Below are positions 26,127 to 34,877 of a stretch of 64,000 bases of DNA, one piece after another. Origin of the DNA: an uncultured Lachnospiraceae bacterium (lineage in GTDB: Bacteria; Bacillota; Clostridia; Lachnospirales; Lachnospiraceae); NCBI GenBank assembly GCA_910578645.1, contig CAJTQI010000003.1, forward strand, positions 248,001 to 312,000, written 5' to 3'. Numbering within the stretch: position 1 is the first letter of the stretch; each line of letters begins with the position of its first letter. Below the pieces are notes generated by a model that saw nothing but the letters and a program-made list of their open reading frames with translations, had not been told where the DNA came from and did not search any database. The translations under genes and the position numbers were made by a program.

Positions 26127-26834
26127 ATGTCAAGTATTACGGATGAGGTAATAGGTAAAGCACCTGGCGGAGTAAAGAAGACAGCAGAATTGACTTTTAG
26201 AGCATCAAAAAAAATATCAGAAAAGGCTTCAGATGCTGTCAAGGGGATTTGCCTGGTATTAGTTACTGGCACGGAGTTTACCACAGACGCAGTTATGAAA
26301 GCCGTGAAGAAAAGTGCGTTTAAGCGGACTGGTGATATTAAGTTTTCCGAAAAAAATATTGATATAAATAAGCTAAGGGAATCTGGACGTGTGTATCAGG
26401 TAGAAGAGAATATATTGCAGGAGACAATGAAGTATTTTGACCAACAATGTAGGCAACACGGCATTAAATATTCTGCCATGAAGGACACAAGAGGAGAAGA
26501 TGAGCCAGACTATAAGCCGTCATATATGGTGTTTTTTGAAGGAAAAGATACTGATTTAATTATGCATGTTCTAAGGGAAGCTTATAAGGATTATGCGGAG
26601 GAGCAGAAAAAGGCAAAAGAGGCACAGAACAATGCAAAGGAGAATGGCAGAACAAATGAAAAACAGCATGAGGGCAAGAAACACAATAAAGGACGAAGAA
26701 GGCAAAGCGAACGTCCACAAAAACGGGAAAGCGTTAAAGCAAAATTAGCCTTTTTTCGGAATAGGGTTGCAGCTAGGGAACAAGAACGGGATGTAACTGA
26801 AAGGCATCAACAGCGTTCAGATATCCAAAGATAG
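26127..26834 (+). CDS. PcfB-like (DUF3801) conjugation protein
   Basis: 235 residues from the ATG at 26127, with AGAGGTG upstream. The central part (TFRASKKISEKASDAVKGICLVL, then YFDQQCRQHGIKYSAMKDTR and DYKPSYMVFFEGKDTDLIMHVL) fits PcfB/DUF3801. In enterococcal pCF10, PcfB is an adaptor that docks relaxosome proteins to the coupling protein PcfC. The basic, Lys/Arg-rich C-terminus may bind DNA. The coupling protein gene follows. Confidence 0.75.
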   Translation: MSSITDEVIGKAPGGVKKTAELTFRASKKISEKASDAVKGICLVLVTGTEFTTDAVMKAVKKSAFKRTGDIKFSEKNIDINKLRESGRVYQVEENILQETMKYFDQQCRQHGIKYSAMKDTRGEDEPDYKPSYMVFFEGKDTDLIMHVLREAYKDYAEEQKKAKEAQNNAKENGRTNEKQHEGKKHNKGRRRQSERPQKRESVKAKLAFFRNRVAAREQERDVTERHQQRSDIQR

Positions 26835-26886
26835 GCAGCCCATTTCATTGGATGCCATTTGGGATTTGTATATGGCATTGGAAAAA

Positions 26887-26902
26887 TATGCGACGTCGCA
26901 TA
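26887..26902. repeat. Palindrome TATGCGACGTCGCATA, copy 4
   Basis: Perfect copy, 40 bases before the coupling-protein gene. Confidence 0.9.
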
Positions 26903-26941
26903 TATAGCGATTGTATGTGTAGCTAATTTATTGTACGGGAG

Positions 26942-28750
26942 ATGATGGCAATTACAGAAAAAATAAGAGAATGGGCTATAGAGTTTAAAGAAAAACCTTT
27001 TATGGATAAGACAGTTTTGATACTACCGTATGCCCTGTGTATGTTTTTTATAACAAGGATTGCGGAATTATACCGGCTGTGCGGCGGGAATCTGTATGTG
27101 TTCCTTAAAAATATTGAGTATATATACAGGGTATTTCCCCCACGTTTTATGGCCATTGACCTGTGCATTGGAATGCCAATAGGATTTTTTATAGTGTGGC
27201 TTATCAGGTGGACAAATAATATACATAAGAAGAATCTGAGAACAGGAGAAGAATATGGTTCGGCGCGTTGGGGGACGCCGGAGGATATTAAACCATTTAT
27301 AGATGAGAACCCATTTAATAATATTATCCTGTCGCAGACCGAACGGCTGTCTATGGAGCCGAGAATGAAAAAATTCAACCTAAATCGCAATAAACATGTA
27401 GTGGTGTATGGCGGTTCCGGGTCAGGGAAAACATATGGGTTTGTAAAGCCAAATTTATATCAATTGCATAGTTCGGTAGTGCTTACAGACCCAAAAGGCA
27501 CACTATTGCCGGAAACCGGAAATTTGTTTTATAGGAAGGGGTACAACATTTATGTTTTGGATACCATCGACATGAAAAATTCAATGCATTATAATCCTTT
27601 TGCTTATATTAAACAGCCAAAGGATATTTTGACGCTTGCTAATGTTTTGTACACTAATTTGAAACCGCCTGATTCGGGCACGCCGCCTGACCCATTTTTT
27701 GACCAGGCTGCGCTTCTATGGTTGCAGGCTGCAATCGGCTATTTGTGGTATGAGGCACCGGAAGATGAACAGAATATTCCTACACTTCTCGAAATACTGG
27801 AGGCGGATGAGGTAAGGGAGGACGATGAGACATATAAGAATGCAGTAGATATGTTATTTGAAGAATTGGAAAAGAAAAATCCCAATCATTTTGCAGTCAA
27901 GCAAAGACGCAAATACAAGAAAAGTGCCGGGAAAACAGCGAAATCCATACTTATTTCTGTTGGCTCTTATTTATCTCCATTTGACATTCCGGAGGTGGCA
28001 GAGCTTGTATCATACGATGAGCTTCATTTTGATACATATGGAGATGAAGGGCAAAAATCGATTCTGTATGTAATTATTTCGGATACTGACACGACCTATA
28101 ATTTTATCCCTGCAATTCTATTTACGCAGATGTTCCATATGCTCTGCTATAAAGCGGATAAAGAAATGGGTGGAAAACTGCGTACACCTGTGCAGTTCAT
28201 CCTTGATGAGTTTGCCAATATTGGTAAAATACCAGGCTTTAAGATATTGATTGCGACAATCCGTAGTAGGCTGATAAGTGTGGTCATGATGCTGCAGACA
28301 CAGAGCCAGCTTAAAGATAATTATAAAGAGGCGGCAGAAACCATCACAGGCAATTGTGATACTTCAATTTTTCTTGGAGGGCAAGAAAAATCAACACTGA
28401 AAGATTTGGAGGAAATGATTGGGAAGGAAACAATTGACCTGTGGAACAACTCAGAAACATTTAGCCAATCCAGAAGTACAGGTGTAAATTATAATAAAAC
28501 TGGCAGGGAACTCATGAATATTTATGAGCTGAACACAATGGACAGGGATAAATGTATCGTTCGCATTTCCGGACTTCCGCCATTTTACAGTGATAAATAT
28601 GATACGACAAAGCATCCAAATTATAAATATACTGCAGATTATGATGAACGCAATACATTTGATTTCATAAAATACCGTCAGAAGATGAAGGAGAAGGAAA
28701 GTGTCAATATACGATTCCATAAGAATGACCAGTATCTGGTGATTATGTAA
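26942..28750 (+). CDS. VirD4-type coupling protein
   Basis: 602 residues. Two N-terminal membrane spans (VLILPYALCMFFITRIAELY; LCIGMPIGFFIVWLIRW), then the TraG/VirD4 ATPase with Walker A VVYGGSGSGKTYGF near residues 157-170 and Walker B FILDEFANIG near 420. Corresponds to the CD1115-type coupling proteins of clostridial elements. It links the relaxase-DNA complex to the mating channel. A second ATG (26945) is an equally possible start. Confidence 0.93.
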   Translation: MMAITEKIREWAIEFKEKPFMDKTVLILPYALCMFFITRIAELYRLCGGNLYVFLKNIEYIYRVFPPRFMAIDLCIGMPIGFFIVWLIRWTNNIHKKNLRTGEEYGSARWGTPEDIKPFIDENPFNNIILSQTERLSMEPRMKKFNLNRNKHVVVYGGSGSGKTYGFVKPNLYQLHSSVVLTDPKGTLLPETGNLFYRKGYNIYVLDTIDMKNSMHYNPFAYIKQPKDILTLANVLYTNLKPPDSGTPPDPFFDQAALLWLQAAIGYLWYEAPEDEQNIPTLLEILEADEVREDDETYKNAVDMLFEELEKKNPNHFAVKQRRKYKKSAGKTAKSILISVGSYLSPFDIPEVAELVSYDELHFDTYGDEGQKSILYVIISDTDTTYNFIPAILFTQMFHMLCYKADKEMGGKLRTPVQFILDEFANIGKIPGFKILIATIRSRLISVVMMLQTQSQLKDNYKEAAETITGNCDTSIFLGGQEKSTLKDLEEMIGKETIDLWNNSETFSQSRSTGVNYNKTGRELMNIYELNTMDRDKCIVRISGLPPFYSDKYDTTKHPNYKYTADYDERNTFDFIKYRQKMKEKESVNIRFHKNDQYLVIM

Positions 28751-28795
28751 AAATCAGGATTCATGCGGTTGACAGCACGCATAATGTGAATTTTA

Positions 28796-28823
28796 TTGTA
28801 AAGACACGCGTTTTTTTGTATAA
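28796..28823 (+). promoter_or_regulatory. Promoter upstream of the first Rpn remnant
   Basis: TTGTAA and TATAAT with a spacer of about 16 bases, in the gap after the coupling-protein gene. It probably belonged to the now decayed Rpn gene. It could still read into the downstream transfer genes. Confidence 0.5.
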
Positions 28824-28891
28824 TTGAAGTGTAGCAGGAGTAGGCTATATCGTATCTTGTGTCACAGATTTTTAGAAATTGAGGTGGTAAG

Positions 28892-29441
28892 GTGTCGGAC
28901 GATATAAAACAGACGCCTGTATAAGAGCAAAAAGGTTAAAATGCCAAAACCCGAATTATATGTGATATATACAGGCAACAAAGGCAGAAAACCCGATACC
29001 ATATCTTTATCGCAAGAGTTTTTTGGCGGTGCCGATATTGATATTGAGATAAAAGCCAAAGTCATATATGAGAGCGACAAGGATAATATAATCAATGAAT
29101 ACATTGTTTTTTGCAAAGTTTTTAACGAGCAGATAAAAGAGCATGGAATGAAGAAACGGGCGGTTACAGAAACAATCCGTATATGCAAGGACAGGAACAT
29201 CTTAAAACAGTATCTAAGCAGCAAAGAAGTGGAGGTAGTAACGATTATGATGAGTTTATTTGATGACGAGCAGATTATGAGGACTTATACGAAAGACATT
29301 GAAAAAGAAACGGAAAGAAAATCAGCCGAAAGAATGATTAAAGACGGAGAACTTTCTCTTGAAAAGATTGCACGTTATGTTCCTGCATTATCAATGGAGG
29401 AATTAAAGGAGATTGAAGCTGAAGTCATGCAGTTGGTGTAA
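28892..29441 (+). pseudogene. Rpn-family nuclease, remnant A
   Basis: GAGGTGG and a GTG at 28892 open about ten codons (MSDDIKQTPV, then TAA). In another frame, 28941-29441 reads the C-terminal part of a recombination-promoting nuclease / PD-(D/E)XK transposase-like protein: MPKPELYVIYTGNKG, ISLSQEFFGG, and the tail VVTIMMSLFDDEQIM. The nuclease core before PELYVIYTG is deleted. It ends with a shared 3' terminator (29479-29517). Confidence 0.75.
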
Positions 29442-29478
29442 TCAACAACATAATTTAATAATCTATTAACAGCATAAA

Positions 29479-29517
29479 GGCGCATGGAACAGTAAATTTG
29501 TAAACCATGCGTCTTTT
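29479..29517 (+). terminator. Rpn-type 3' terminator, copy A
   Basis: GGCGCATGG (29479-29487) pairs with CCATGCGTC (29505-29513), followed by TTTTT. Related hairpins occur at 29939-29982 and 42317-42353. Confidence 0.8.
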
Positions 29518-29536
29518 TGCGCCCCAAAGGAGGAAT

Positions 29537-29901
29537 ATGAGTGACAACATTCAGACCAACACCACAGGAAGATTAACGCCCTGTTTACTCACGAATATTT
29601 TCAGCGTACCAGCTAAGATTATTACAAAAATATGCAAGGACAGGAATGTTTTAAGGAATATTTAGCGCAAAGAGAAAAGGAGGTTGTGACGATTATGATG
29701 AGTTTGTTTGATGATGAACAGATTATGAAGTCGTTTATAAGAAGTGAACGGCATGAGGCGGCGCAGGATAAAGTAAAGGAAAAGGCAATTCTTATGTTAC
29801 AAAAAGGAAAAATTTCTGTAGATGAAATTCAGACTTTTTTCCCAGAATTAGCTGTTGAGGAGATTGAGGAAGTTAAAGGCGAGGTTATGCAGTTAGCATA
29901 G
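29537..29901 (+). pseudogene. Rpn-family nuclease, remnant B
   Basis: A strong AGGAGG precedes ATG 29537 (MSDNIQTNTTGR), resembling the N-terminus of remnant A. The frame soon reaches KICKDRNVLRNI then stop. In another frame the same DNA continues as ECFKEYLAQREKEVVTIMMSL to a C-terminus ending EEVKGEVMQLA. A large internal deletion plus a frameshift. Confidence 0.75.
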
Positions 29902-29938
29902 TCAACAACATAATTTAATATCAAAATAACAGCGTAAA

Positions 29939-29982
29939 GACGCATGGAAAAACAGTAAAATGTAAACCATGCGTCTTTTTTG
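29939..29982 (+). terminator. Rpn-type 3' terminator, copy B
   Basis: GACGCATGG (29939-29947) pairs with CCATGCGTC (29968-29976), followed by TTTTTT. Confidence 0.8.
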
Positions 29983-30045
29983 TGCCTGAGATTCACTTCG
30001 CAAACTTGAATGACAGCGAGGAATCTTTTATACAATCAAACAGGA

Positions 30046-30061
30046 TATGCGACGTCGCATA
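30046..30061. repeat. Palindrome TATGCGACGTCGCATA, copy 5
   Basis: Perfect copy in the gap between Rpn remnant B and the Maff2-like gene. A 13-codon frame (MIHSKRPQQRKFM) with a GGAAAGGGG site follows it but is not claimed as a gene. Confidence 0.9.
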
Positions 30062-30130
30062 TTTGGAAAGGGGATGATACATTCTAAGAGACCACAGCAA
30101 AGAAAATTTATGTAACTATTAACTAGGCTT

Positions 30131-30176
30131 CCTATCTAAGCAGGAAGTTTTTTATTGGGGTATGCGACGTCGCATA
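30131..30176 (+). promoter_or_regulatory. Terminator plus palindrome module, copy 6 of the palindrome
   Basis: CTTCCT...AGGAAG then TTTTTTATTGGGG and the palindrome at 30161-30176. It matches the module at 25177-25240 almost base for base outside the hairpin loop, and again stands just before a gene start. Confidence 0.85.
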
Positions 30177-30194
30177 TCCAGGAAAGGAAAAGAA

Positions 30195-30413
30195 ATGGGA
30201 TTTTTTGATACGATTATTCAATTTGCTTCTATGGGAGTCATGGCATGAGGAGCGGTCTATGCAGTTGTTGGCATTATAAATTTTTCGGAAGGGCACTCAC
30301 AGCAGAACGCAGCTAAGAAAGAGGAAGGCATGGGAAAGATTGTTGGCGGCGGAGTGATTTTTGCAGTCGGAATGTTGCTTGTTCCGCAGATTAGCAGCCT
30401 GCTACATATTTAA
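30195..30413 (+). pseudogene. Maff2-family small membrane protein with an internal TGA
   Basis: A 72-codon frame from ATG 30195 (ribosome site GGAAAGGAAAAG) to TAA 30411: MGFFDTIIQFASMGVMA, TGA at codon 18 (30246-30248), then GAVYAVVGIINFSEG and a second hydrophobic segment GGGVIFAVGMLLVPQISSLL. The two-span plan fits Maff2, the small membrane subunit found beside VirB6-type genes in these elements. TGA replaces a position where Trp is plausible (TGG to TGA). Either inactivation, a sequence error or readthrough; no recoding signal was recognised. Confidence 0.75.
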
Positions 30414-30439
30414 AGCTAGGAAGGAAGAAACGCGTAATT

Positions 30440-31342
30440 ATGTTTGATATTAATGTATCTGAGTTTTTTGATAATCTATGGGAACTCATACTGAAATCAT
30501 TGTATGACCCCTTATATGAGAGTGTACAGGACAGCTTTCAGGACTTGTTTAATCTATTAAATTATGAAGTAACAAAAGCTGCTGATAATATTAAAATTGG
30601 TCCAAAACAATGGGATGAACAGGCATTTGCAACCGTGAAAGGCATATCGGAGACCGTCTGCATTCCTGTTGCAGCGGCATTTATTACGGTGATATTTTGT
30701 TGGGAACTGATACACCTGGTGCAAGAAAGCAATGCCATGGGAAATGCCAAGCCAGAGAAAATCATGGTTATACTCCTTAAGTTTGGACTGTGCTTGTTTG
30801 TCTGTGCGAAGTCTTTTGACATCATCATAGGGTTCTATGATATAGGCGCATGGGCGGCAGGACAACTAGGAAATATTACAAGTTCGAATATGCGTAAATT
30901 TCATGTAGAACTAAGCGATATACTTGACCCGGTACCAACAAAATATACAGTTGGATTATTAATGAGATTGTGTGGATATAAAGTAATTCTTTTTATTGGT
31001 AAATTTGGTATCGCTGTCTGTGGGGTTATTGTTTATGTAAGAGTTATGCTTTGGTTTATGGAGATTCTTCTTTATGCAAGTGTATCACCTCTTCCCTATT
31101 CAACCTGGGTCAATAAGGAATGGTCACAGGTTGGAATGAACTACACGAGGAAGATGCTTGCGCTTGCGTTCGAGGGTTTTTTTATGCTCCTCTTGTTTGC
31201 AATCTATGGAGGAGTTGTGGCAGGAGTTACCCAGGGGGATTTCATGCAGAATATGGTCATGATTATCGGCTGTGGTTTCGCACTTGCTGTTATGATGTCT
31301 AAAACCGGGAATATTTCAGCAAGCATTTTTAATGCGCATTAA
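30440..31342 (+). CDS. VirB6/TrbL-like conjugal transfer membrane protein
   Basis: 300 residues with at least five hydrophobic segments (for example VCIPVAAAFITVIFCWELI, IMVILLKFGLCLFVCA, IAVCGVIVYVRVMLWFMEIL). Matches the CD1112-type VirB6-like inner channel proteins of clostridial conjugative transposons. It follows the Maff2-like gene and precedes VirB4, the usual order. Confidence 0.85.
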   Translation: MFDINVSEFFDNLWELILKSLYDPLYESVQDSFQDLFNLLNYEVTKAADNIKIGPKQWDEQAFATVKGISETVCIPVAAAFITVIFCWELIHLVQESNAMGNAKPEKIMVILLKFGLCLFVCAKSFDIIIGFYDIGAWAAGQLGNITSSNMRKFHVELSDILDPVPTKYTVGLLMRLCGYKVILFIGKFGIAVCGVIVYVRVMLWFMEILLYASVSPLPYSTWVNKEWSQVGMNYTRKMLALAFEGFFMLLLFAIYGGVVAGVTQGDFMQNMVMIIGCGFALAVMMSKTGNISASIFNAH

Positions 31343-31360
31343 AGGAAAGGCGGGTCAGAT

Positions 31361-34252
31361 ATGGCATATGTGAATATGACGAAGGATTTCTCAGAGGTGC
31401 GTAAGACAATACCAGGGTTGAACATGACCGTAAGGCAGATTGCCGCATTTGTAGCAGGACTGATTGTTGGTCTGCCGGTTTTCCTGGTTATGAGGTTTTT
31501 CCTGCATATGGAAGTGACAGCGTCGGTGATGGGCCTTGCCATCGGCGCGGCACCAATTGTTTTCTGTATTATGTATAAAAGCAATGGCATGGGAATGGAG
31601 AAACATTTTAGATACTTCTATGAAACGCATTTTGTAAGAAACACTGACCGCCCATATCGGGCGGATAACTTGTATGTATTGATACAACAGGAAGAAAAAC
31701 TACGGAAGGAGGTAGAACGGATTGTGTTTCGAGGAAGAACAAAGGAAGAGATAGAGCAAATTAAGGAGTCAGAGGTGTCCAGTGAAATTAAAATTGGCAA
31801 AAAACGTATCGTAATACCGATGCAAGGACCCATTGACCCGAAAGTTAAGAAAGAATTGGAAAAGGCAGTAAAGAAGGCAAAAGTAAAAGGTGAGATTCCG
31901 GAATCAGCACAGGACACTATCCCATATAAAATACCATATGAGGATGGTATTTTTGAGTCTGCGGACGGATACTTTACACAGGCGATAGCATTTGAGGATA
32001 TTACATACCAATTACTTGACAATGACCCTAAGAATATCCTATTTGAGCGTTGGTGTACACTGCTTAATTATTTCAGTCCGGAAATCCATTTCCAATTCTG
32101 CTATGGCAACATGGAGATGGACCAGGAAGAATATGCTAAGGATTTTGTAATACAACAACAGGAGGATGATTACAATATAGTCAGGAAAGAGTATTCGGAC
32201 ATGTTGGTCAGCCAGTTCGCAAAGGGGACAAATAACCTGAAGAAGGAACGGTATCTTATATACGGAATCCATGCGAAAGATTATAAGAATGCGAAGCTGA
32301 AACTGTCAAAGATTAGCAAGCAGATTGAGAAATATCTTTATAAGTTTAACAGCAAGTCAAAGATACTCAATGGGTATGAAAGGTTAGAACTTCTATTCAG
32401 GATATTCCATCCTGCCACGAGGGAGAAACTCATGTGGAATTGGGACATGCCTGTCCGGACGGGGCTGTCAAGTAAGGACTTTATCGCTCCTTCAAGCTTT
32501 TCTTTTAAATCTGGCGCTGATTTGAATGCAACGAAATATTTCAGGGTAGGGGATAGAGTAGGGGCGGTTAGTTACCTGCAGGTATTTGCCTCAGACATGG
32601 AGGACCGCATTATTGCAGACATGCTTTCGATTGGGAGCAATATCTGGATTTCCATACATGCGGATGCCATGAGCCGCAAGGAAGCCCTTGACTATGCTAA
32701 GGGCAACGTGACGGATATCCAGGCGATGGTCATAACCAACCAGAAGAATGCCGTCCGTAATGGTTTTGACATGGACCTATTACCGCCAGAACTGGAAACA
32801 TATAAGGAGGCAGGAGACAAACTGTACCGGGATATACAGCGTAAAAATGAACAGATGTACCATGCAACCATTACAGTAGTGCAGACGGCGCCAACGCGCA
32901 AGGAACTGGAAGAAAATATTTTTGAATTGAATGGTATTTTGTCAGCATATCAGTGCACATTGATACGGCTTGACAATAGACAAGAACAGGGATATGTATC
33001 ATCACTTCCGCTTGGGAACAACAGCGTTGAATCTAAGCGTACTTTCACGACGACAGACATGGCCATCTTCATACCTTTTACGACCAAGGAACTGTATACA
33101 AACAAGGGACAGTATTATGGCATGAATAGCCTGAGCAATAATGTGATTATAGAAGACCGGAAACGCCTGGTCAATCCGAACGGGTTAGTCTTTGGCATGC
33201 CCGGTTTTGGTAAAACATTTTTTGTCAAACGAGAGATACTAGACATGTTCCTAAAAACACAGGATGACCGGCTGATTGTGGACCCGGAAGGAGAATACAA
33301 ATGGCTTGTAAAGTTGCTGAGGGGGCAGGTGATTAAAATTGCATTAAATTCTCCAGTACATATAAACCCTATGGAAATCAACTTAGAAGCACGCAATGAT
33401 ACAGACAAAGATTATGACCCAATTGCAGCAAAATGTAATTTTGTAGTATCCATGTGTGAGCTTATCCTGGGGAACAATGCGTCGCTTGGGAAGAAGCAGA
33501 CGGCAGTTATCGATGCGGCATGTAAAAGTATATATTATAAATTTTCCAAAAACCCTAGTGCAGGCAATATGCCTGTTTTGGAAGACCTTTATAATGAGCT
33601 GCGGAATATGCCTGGGGAAATGGCAGGTATTGGATTGGATTTATCTATTGCATTATCCAGGTATGTGTCAGGCTCATTATCCTATTTTAACCACCGCTCT
33701 AACGTGGATATTAATTCCAGGTTAGTGTGTTTTGACTTAAAAGACATGGATGCCAACCAGAGGGACCTGACTATGCTGATTATTCAAGACGCCATCTGGA
33801 ACCGTGTCACAGTCAACCGGGCGAAGGGCAAGTGGACGTGGGTAGATATTGATGAGTTCCACTTGTTGTTGCGCAGTCCCATAACTGCGGCATATTCCGT
33901 GGAGATATGGAAACGTTTCAGGAAGTGGGGAGGCATCCCGACGGGCATCACACAGAATATCAAGGACCTATTCCGGTCGCCGGAAATACAGAACATACTT
34001 GACACCACGAATTTTATCGCGATGCTGAACCAGGCAGGGGATGACGCGCGGCTGCTTGCTGAACATCTTGAATTATCTGAGGAGGAGGAAAACTATATCA
34101 AATCTGGGGAGCCAGGCAAAGGTTTACTATGGATTGAACAGGCTAAAGTGCCGTTTGAAGATGATTTTCCAAAGAATACGATATGTTATAAAGTCATGAC
34201 GACAAAGCCAGGCGAAGCAATCAAAGCAAATGGAAAGAAGCGGATTTCTTAA
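31361..34252 (+). CDS. PrgI-VirB4 fusion, conjugation ATPase
   Basis: 963 residues. The first about 110 are PrgI-like, with two membrane spans (VRQIAAFVAGLIVGLPVFLV; ASVMGLAIGAAPIVFCIMY). The rest is VirB4: Walker A GMPGFGKTFFVKREI near residue 610, Walker B TWVDIDEFHLLL near 825, and a C-terminal GLLWIEQAKVPFEDDFP. VirB4 powers assembly of the channel and substrate transfer. In many relatives PrgI is a separate gene, so the fusion is notable. No frameshift. Confidence 0.9.
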   Translation: MAYVNMTKDFSEVRKTIPGLNMTVRQIAAFVAGLIVGLPVFLVMRFFLHMEVTASVMGLAIGAAPIVFCIMYKSNGMGMEKHFRYFYETHFVRNTDRPYRADNLYVLIQQEEKLRKEVERIVFRGRTKEEIEQIKESEVSSEIKIGKKRIVIPMQGPIDPKVKKELEKAVKKAKVKGEIPESAQDTIPYKIPYEDGIFESADGYFTQAIAFEDITYQLLDNDPKNILFERWCTLLNYFSPEIHFQFCYGNMEMDQEEYAKDFVIQQQEDDYNIVRKEYSDMLVSQFAKGTNNLKKERYLIYGIHAKDYKNAKLKLSKISKQIEKYLYKFNSKSKILNGYERLELLFRIFHPATREKLMWNWDMPVRTGLSSKDFIAPSSFSFKSGADLNATKYFRVGDRVGAVSYLQVFASDMEDRIIADMLSIGSNIWISIHADAMSRKEALDYAKGNVTDIQAMVITNQKNAVRNGFDMDLLPPELETYKEAGDKLYRDIQRKNEQMYHATITVVQTAPTRKELEENIFELNGILSAYQCTLIRLDNRQEQGYVSSLPLGNNSVESKRTFTTTDMAIFIPFTTKELYTNKGQYYGMNSLSNNVIIEDRKRLVNPNGLVFGMPGFGKTFFVKREILDMFLKTQDDRLIVDPEGEYKWLVKLLRGQVIKIALNSPVHINPMEINLEARNDTDKDYDPIAAKCNFVVSMCELILGNNASLGKKQTAVIDAACKSIYYKFSKNPSAGNMPVLEDLYNELRNMPGEMAGIGLDLSIALSRYVSGSLSYFNHRSNVDINSRLVCFDLKDMDANQRDLTMLIIQDAIWNRVTVNRAKGKWTWVDIDEFHLLLRSPITAAYSVEIWKRFRKWGGIPTGITQNIKDLFRSPEIQNILDTTNFIAMLNQAGDDARLLAEHLELSEEEENYIKSGEPGKGLLWIEQAKVPFEDDFPKNTICYKVMTTKPGEAIKANGKKRIS

Positions 34253-34273
34253 GATTGAAAGGAAGCGGAAGAT

Positions 34274-34849
34274 ATGGACCAATTGCAGGAAGCCAGGGGT
34301 AACCAAGGGGAAACAGGAGACAAGAATAAAGCCAATGTGCCAGATGAAAACCTGGAGCTTATGCATGGCAATACGAATAGGCAGATGCGCCGTGCCCAGG
34401 AAGAAGATACGTCATATACTGCTTATGATTCCGCCAGGCAACGCCAGACTTACCAAAATGGCCAGAAGTCCTATAATGAGGAACGTGGACTTTATACGGA
34501 GCAGGCATTTTCATCGGGAAGCCCACCGGAGCAACAGGGTGAAATCCCGCCAACGGACAGTGCGCAGACATATAGGGATAAAACATCCGGGGAATGGAAA
34601 TCCCCTGGGATGGTGAACCTGGAACAGAAAAAAATACCAGGAGGTAAAACAGCTTTTGATGATTCACTTACTTTAGGCACAGCGGAAACCCCAAAAATGT
34701 GGAGTAATACTTACGGCATACAGAAAAATAAGAGGCTACAGGAAAAGCTAGAGGGAAAACGCAAAGATGTACAGAGAGCATATACGCAATTTTGGTATAC
34801 AGGAGTTGATGGACAGAAGCATTCTACCAATTTAAAAAAAGCGGTTTGA
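34274..34849 (+). CDS. Hydrophilic transfer-region protein of unknown function
   Basis: 191 residues, no membrane span, rich in Gln, Glu and Gly, largely disordered until residue 130; then a more structured basic C-terminus (NTYGIQKNKRLQEKLEGKRK...YTQFWYTGVDGQ). Lies between virB4 and the M23 peptidase gene, so likely part of the transfer operon. Not recognised. Confidence 0.6.
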   Translation: MDQLQEARGNQGETGDKNKANVPDENLELMHGNTNRQMRRAQEEDTSYTAYDSARQRQTYQNGQKSYNEERGLYTEQAFSSGSPPEQQGEIPPTDSAQTYRDKTSGEWKSPGMVNLEQKKIPGGKTAFDDSLTLGTAETPKMWSNTYGIQKNKRLQEKLEGKRKDVQRAYTQFWYTGVDGQKHSTNLKKAV

Positions 34850-34877
34850 ATACTATGGCAGAATAAACATTGCTGCT

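Noticed and set aside
25090..30176. The recurrent palindrome is a standard chromosomal parS
   Set aside because: parS is TGTTTCACGTGAAACA. Only the length, the central ACGT and a few outer bases agree, so this is not a Spo0J/Noc site as known.
30195..30413. TGA in the Maff2-like gene as selenocysteine
   Set aside because: No selenocysteine insertion hairpin is evident after the codon and the family uses no Sec. Trp-to-stop is simpler.
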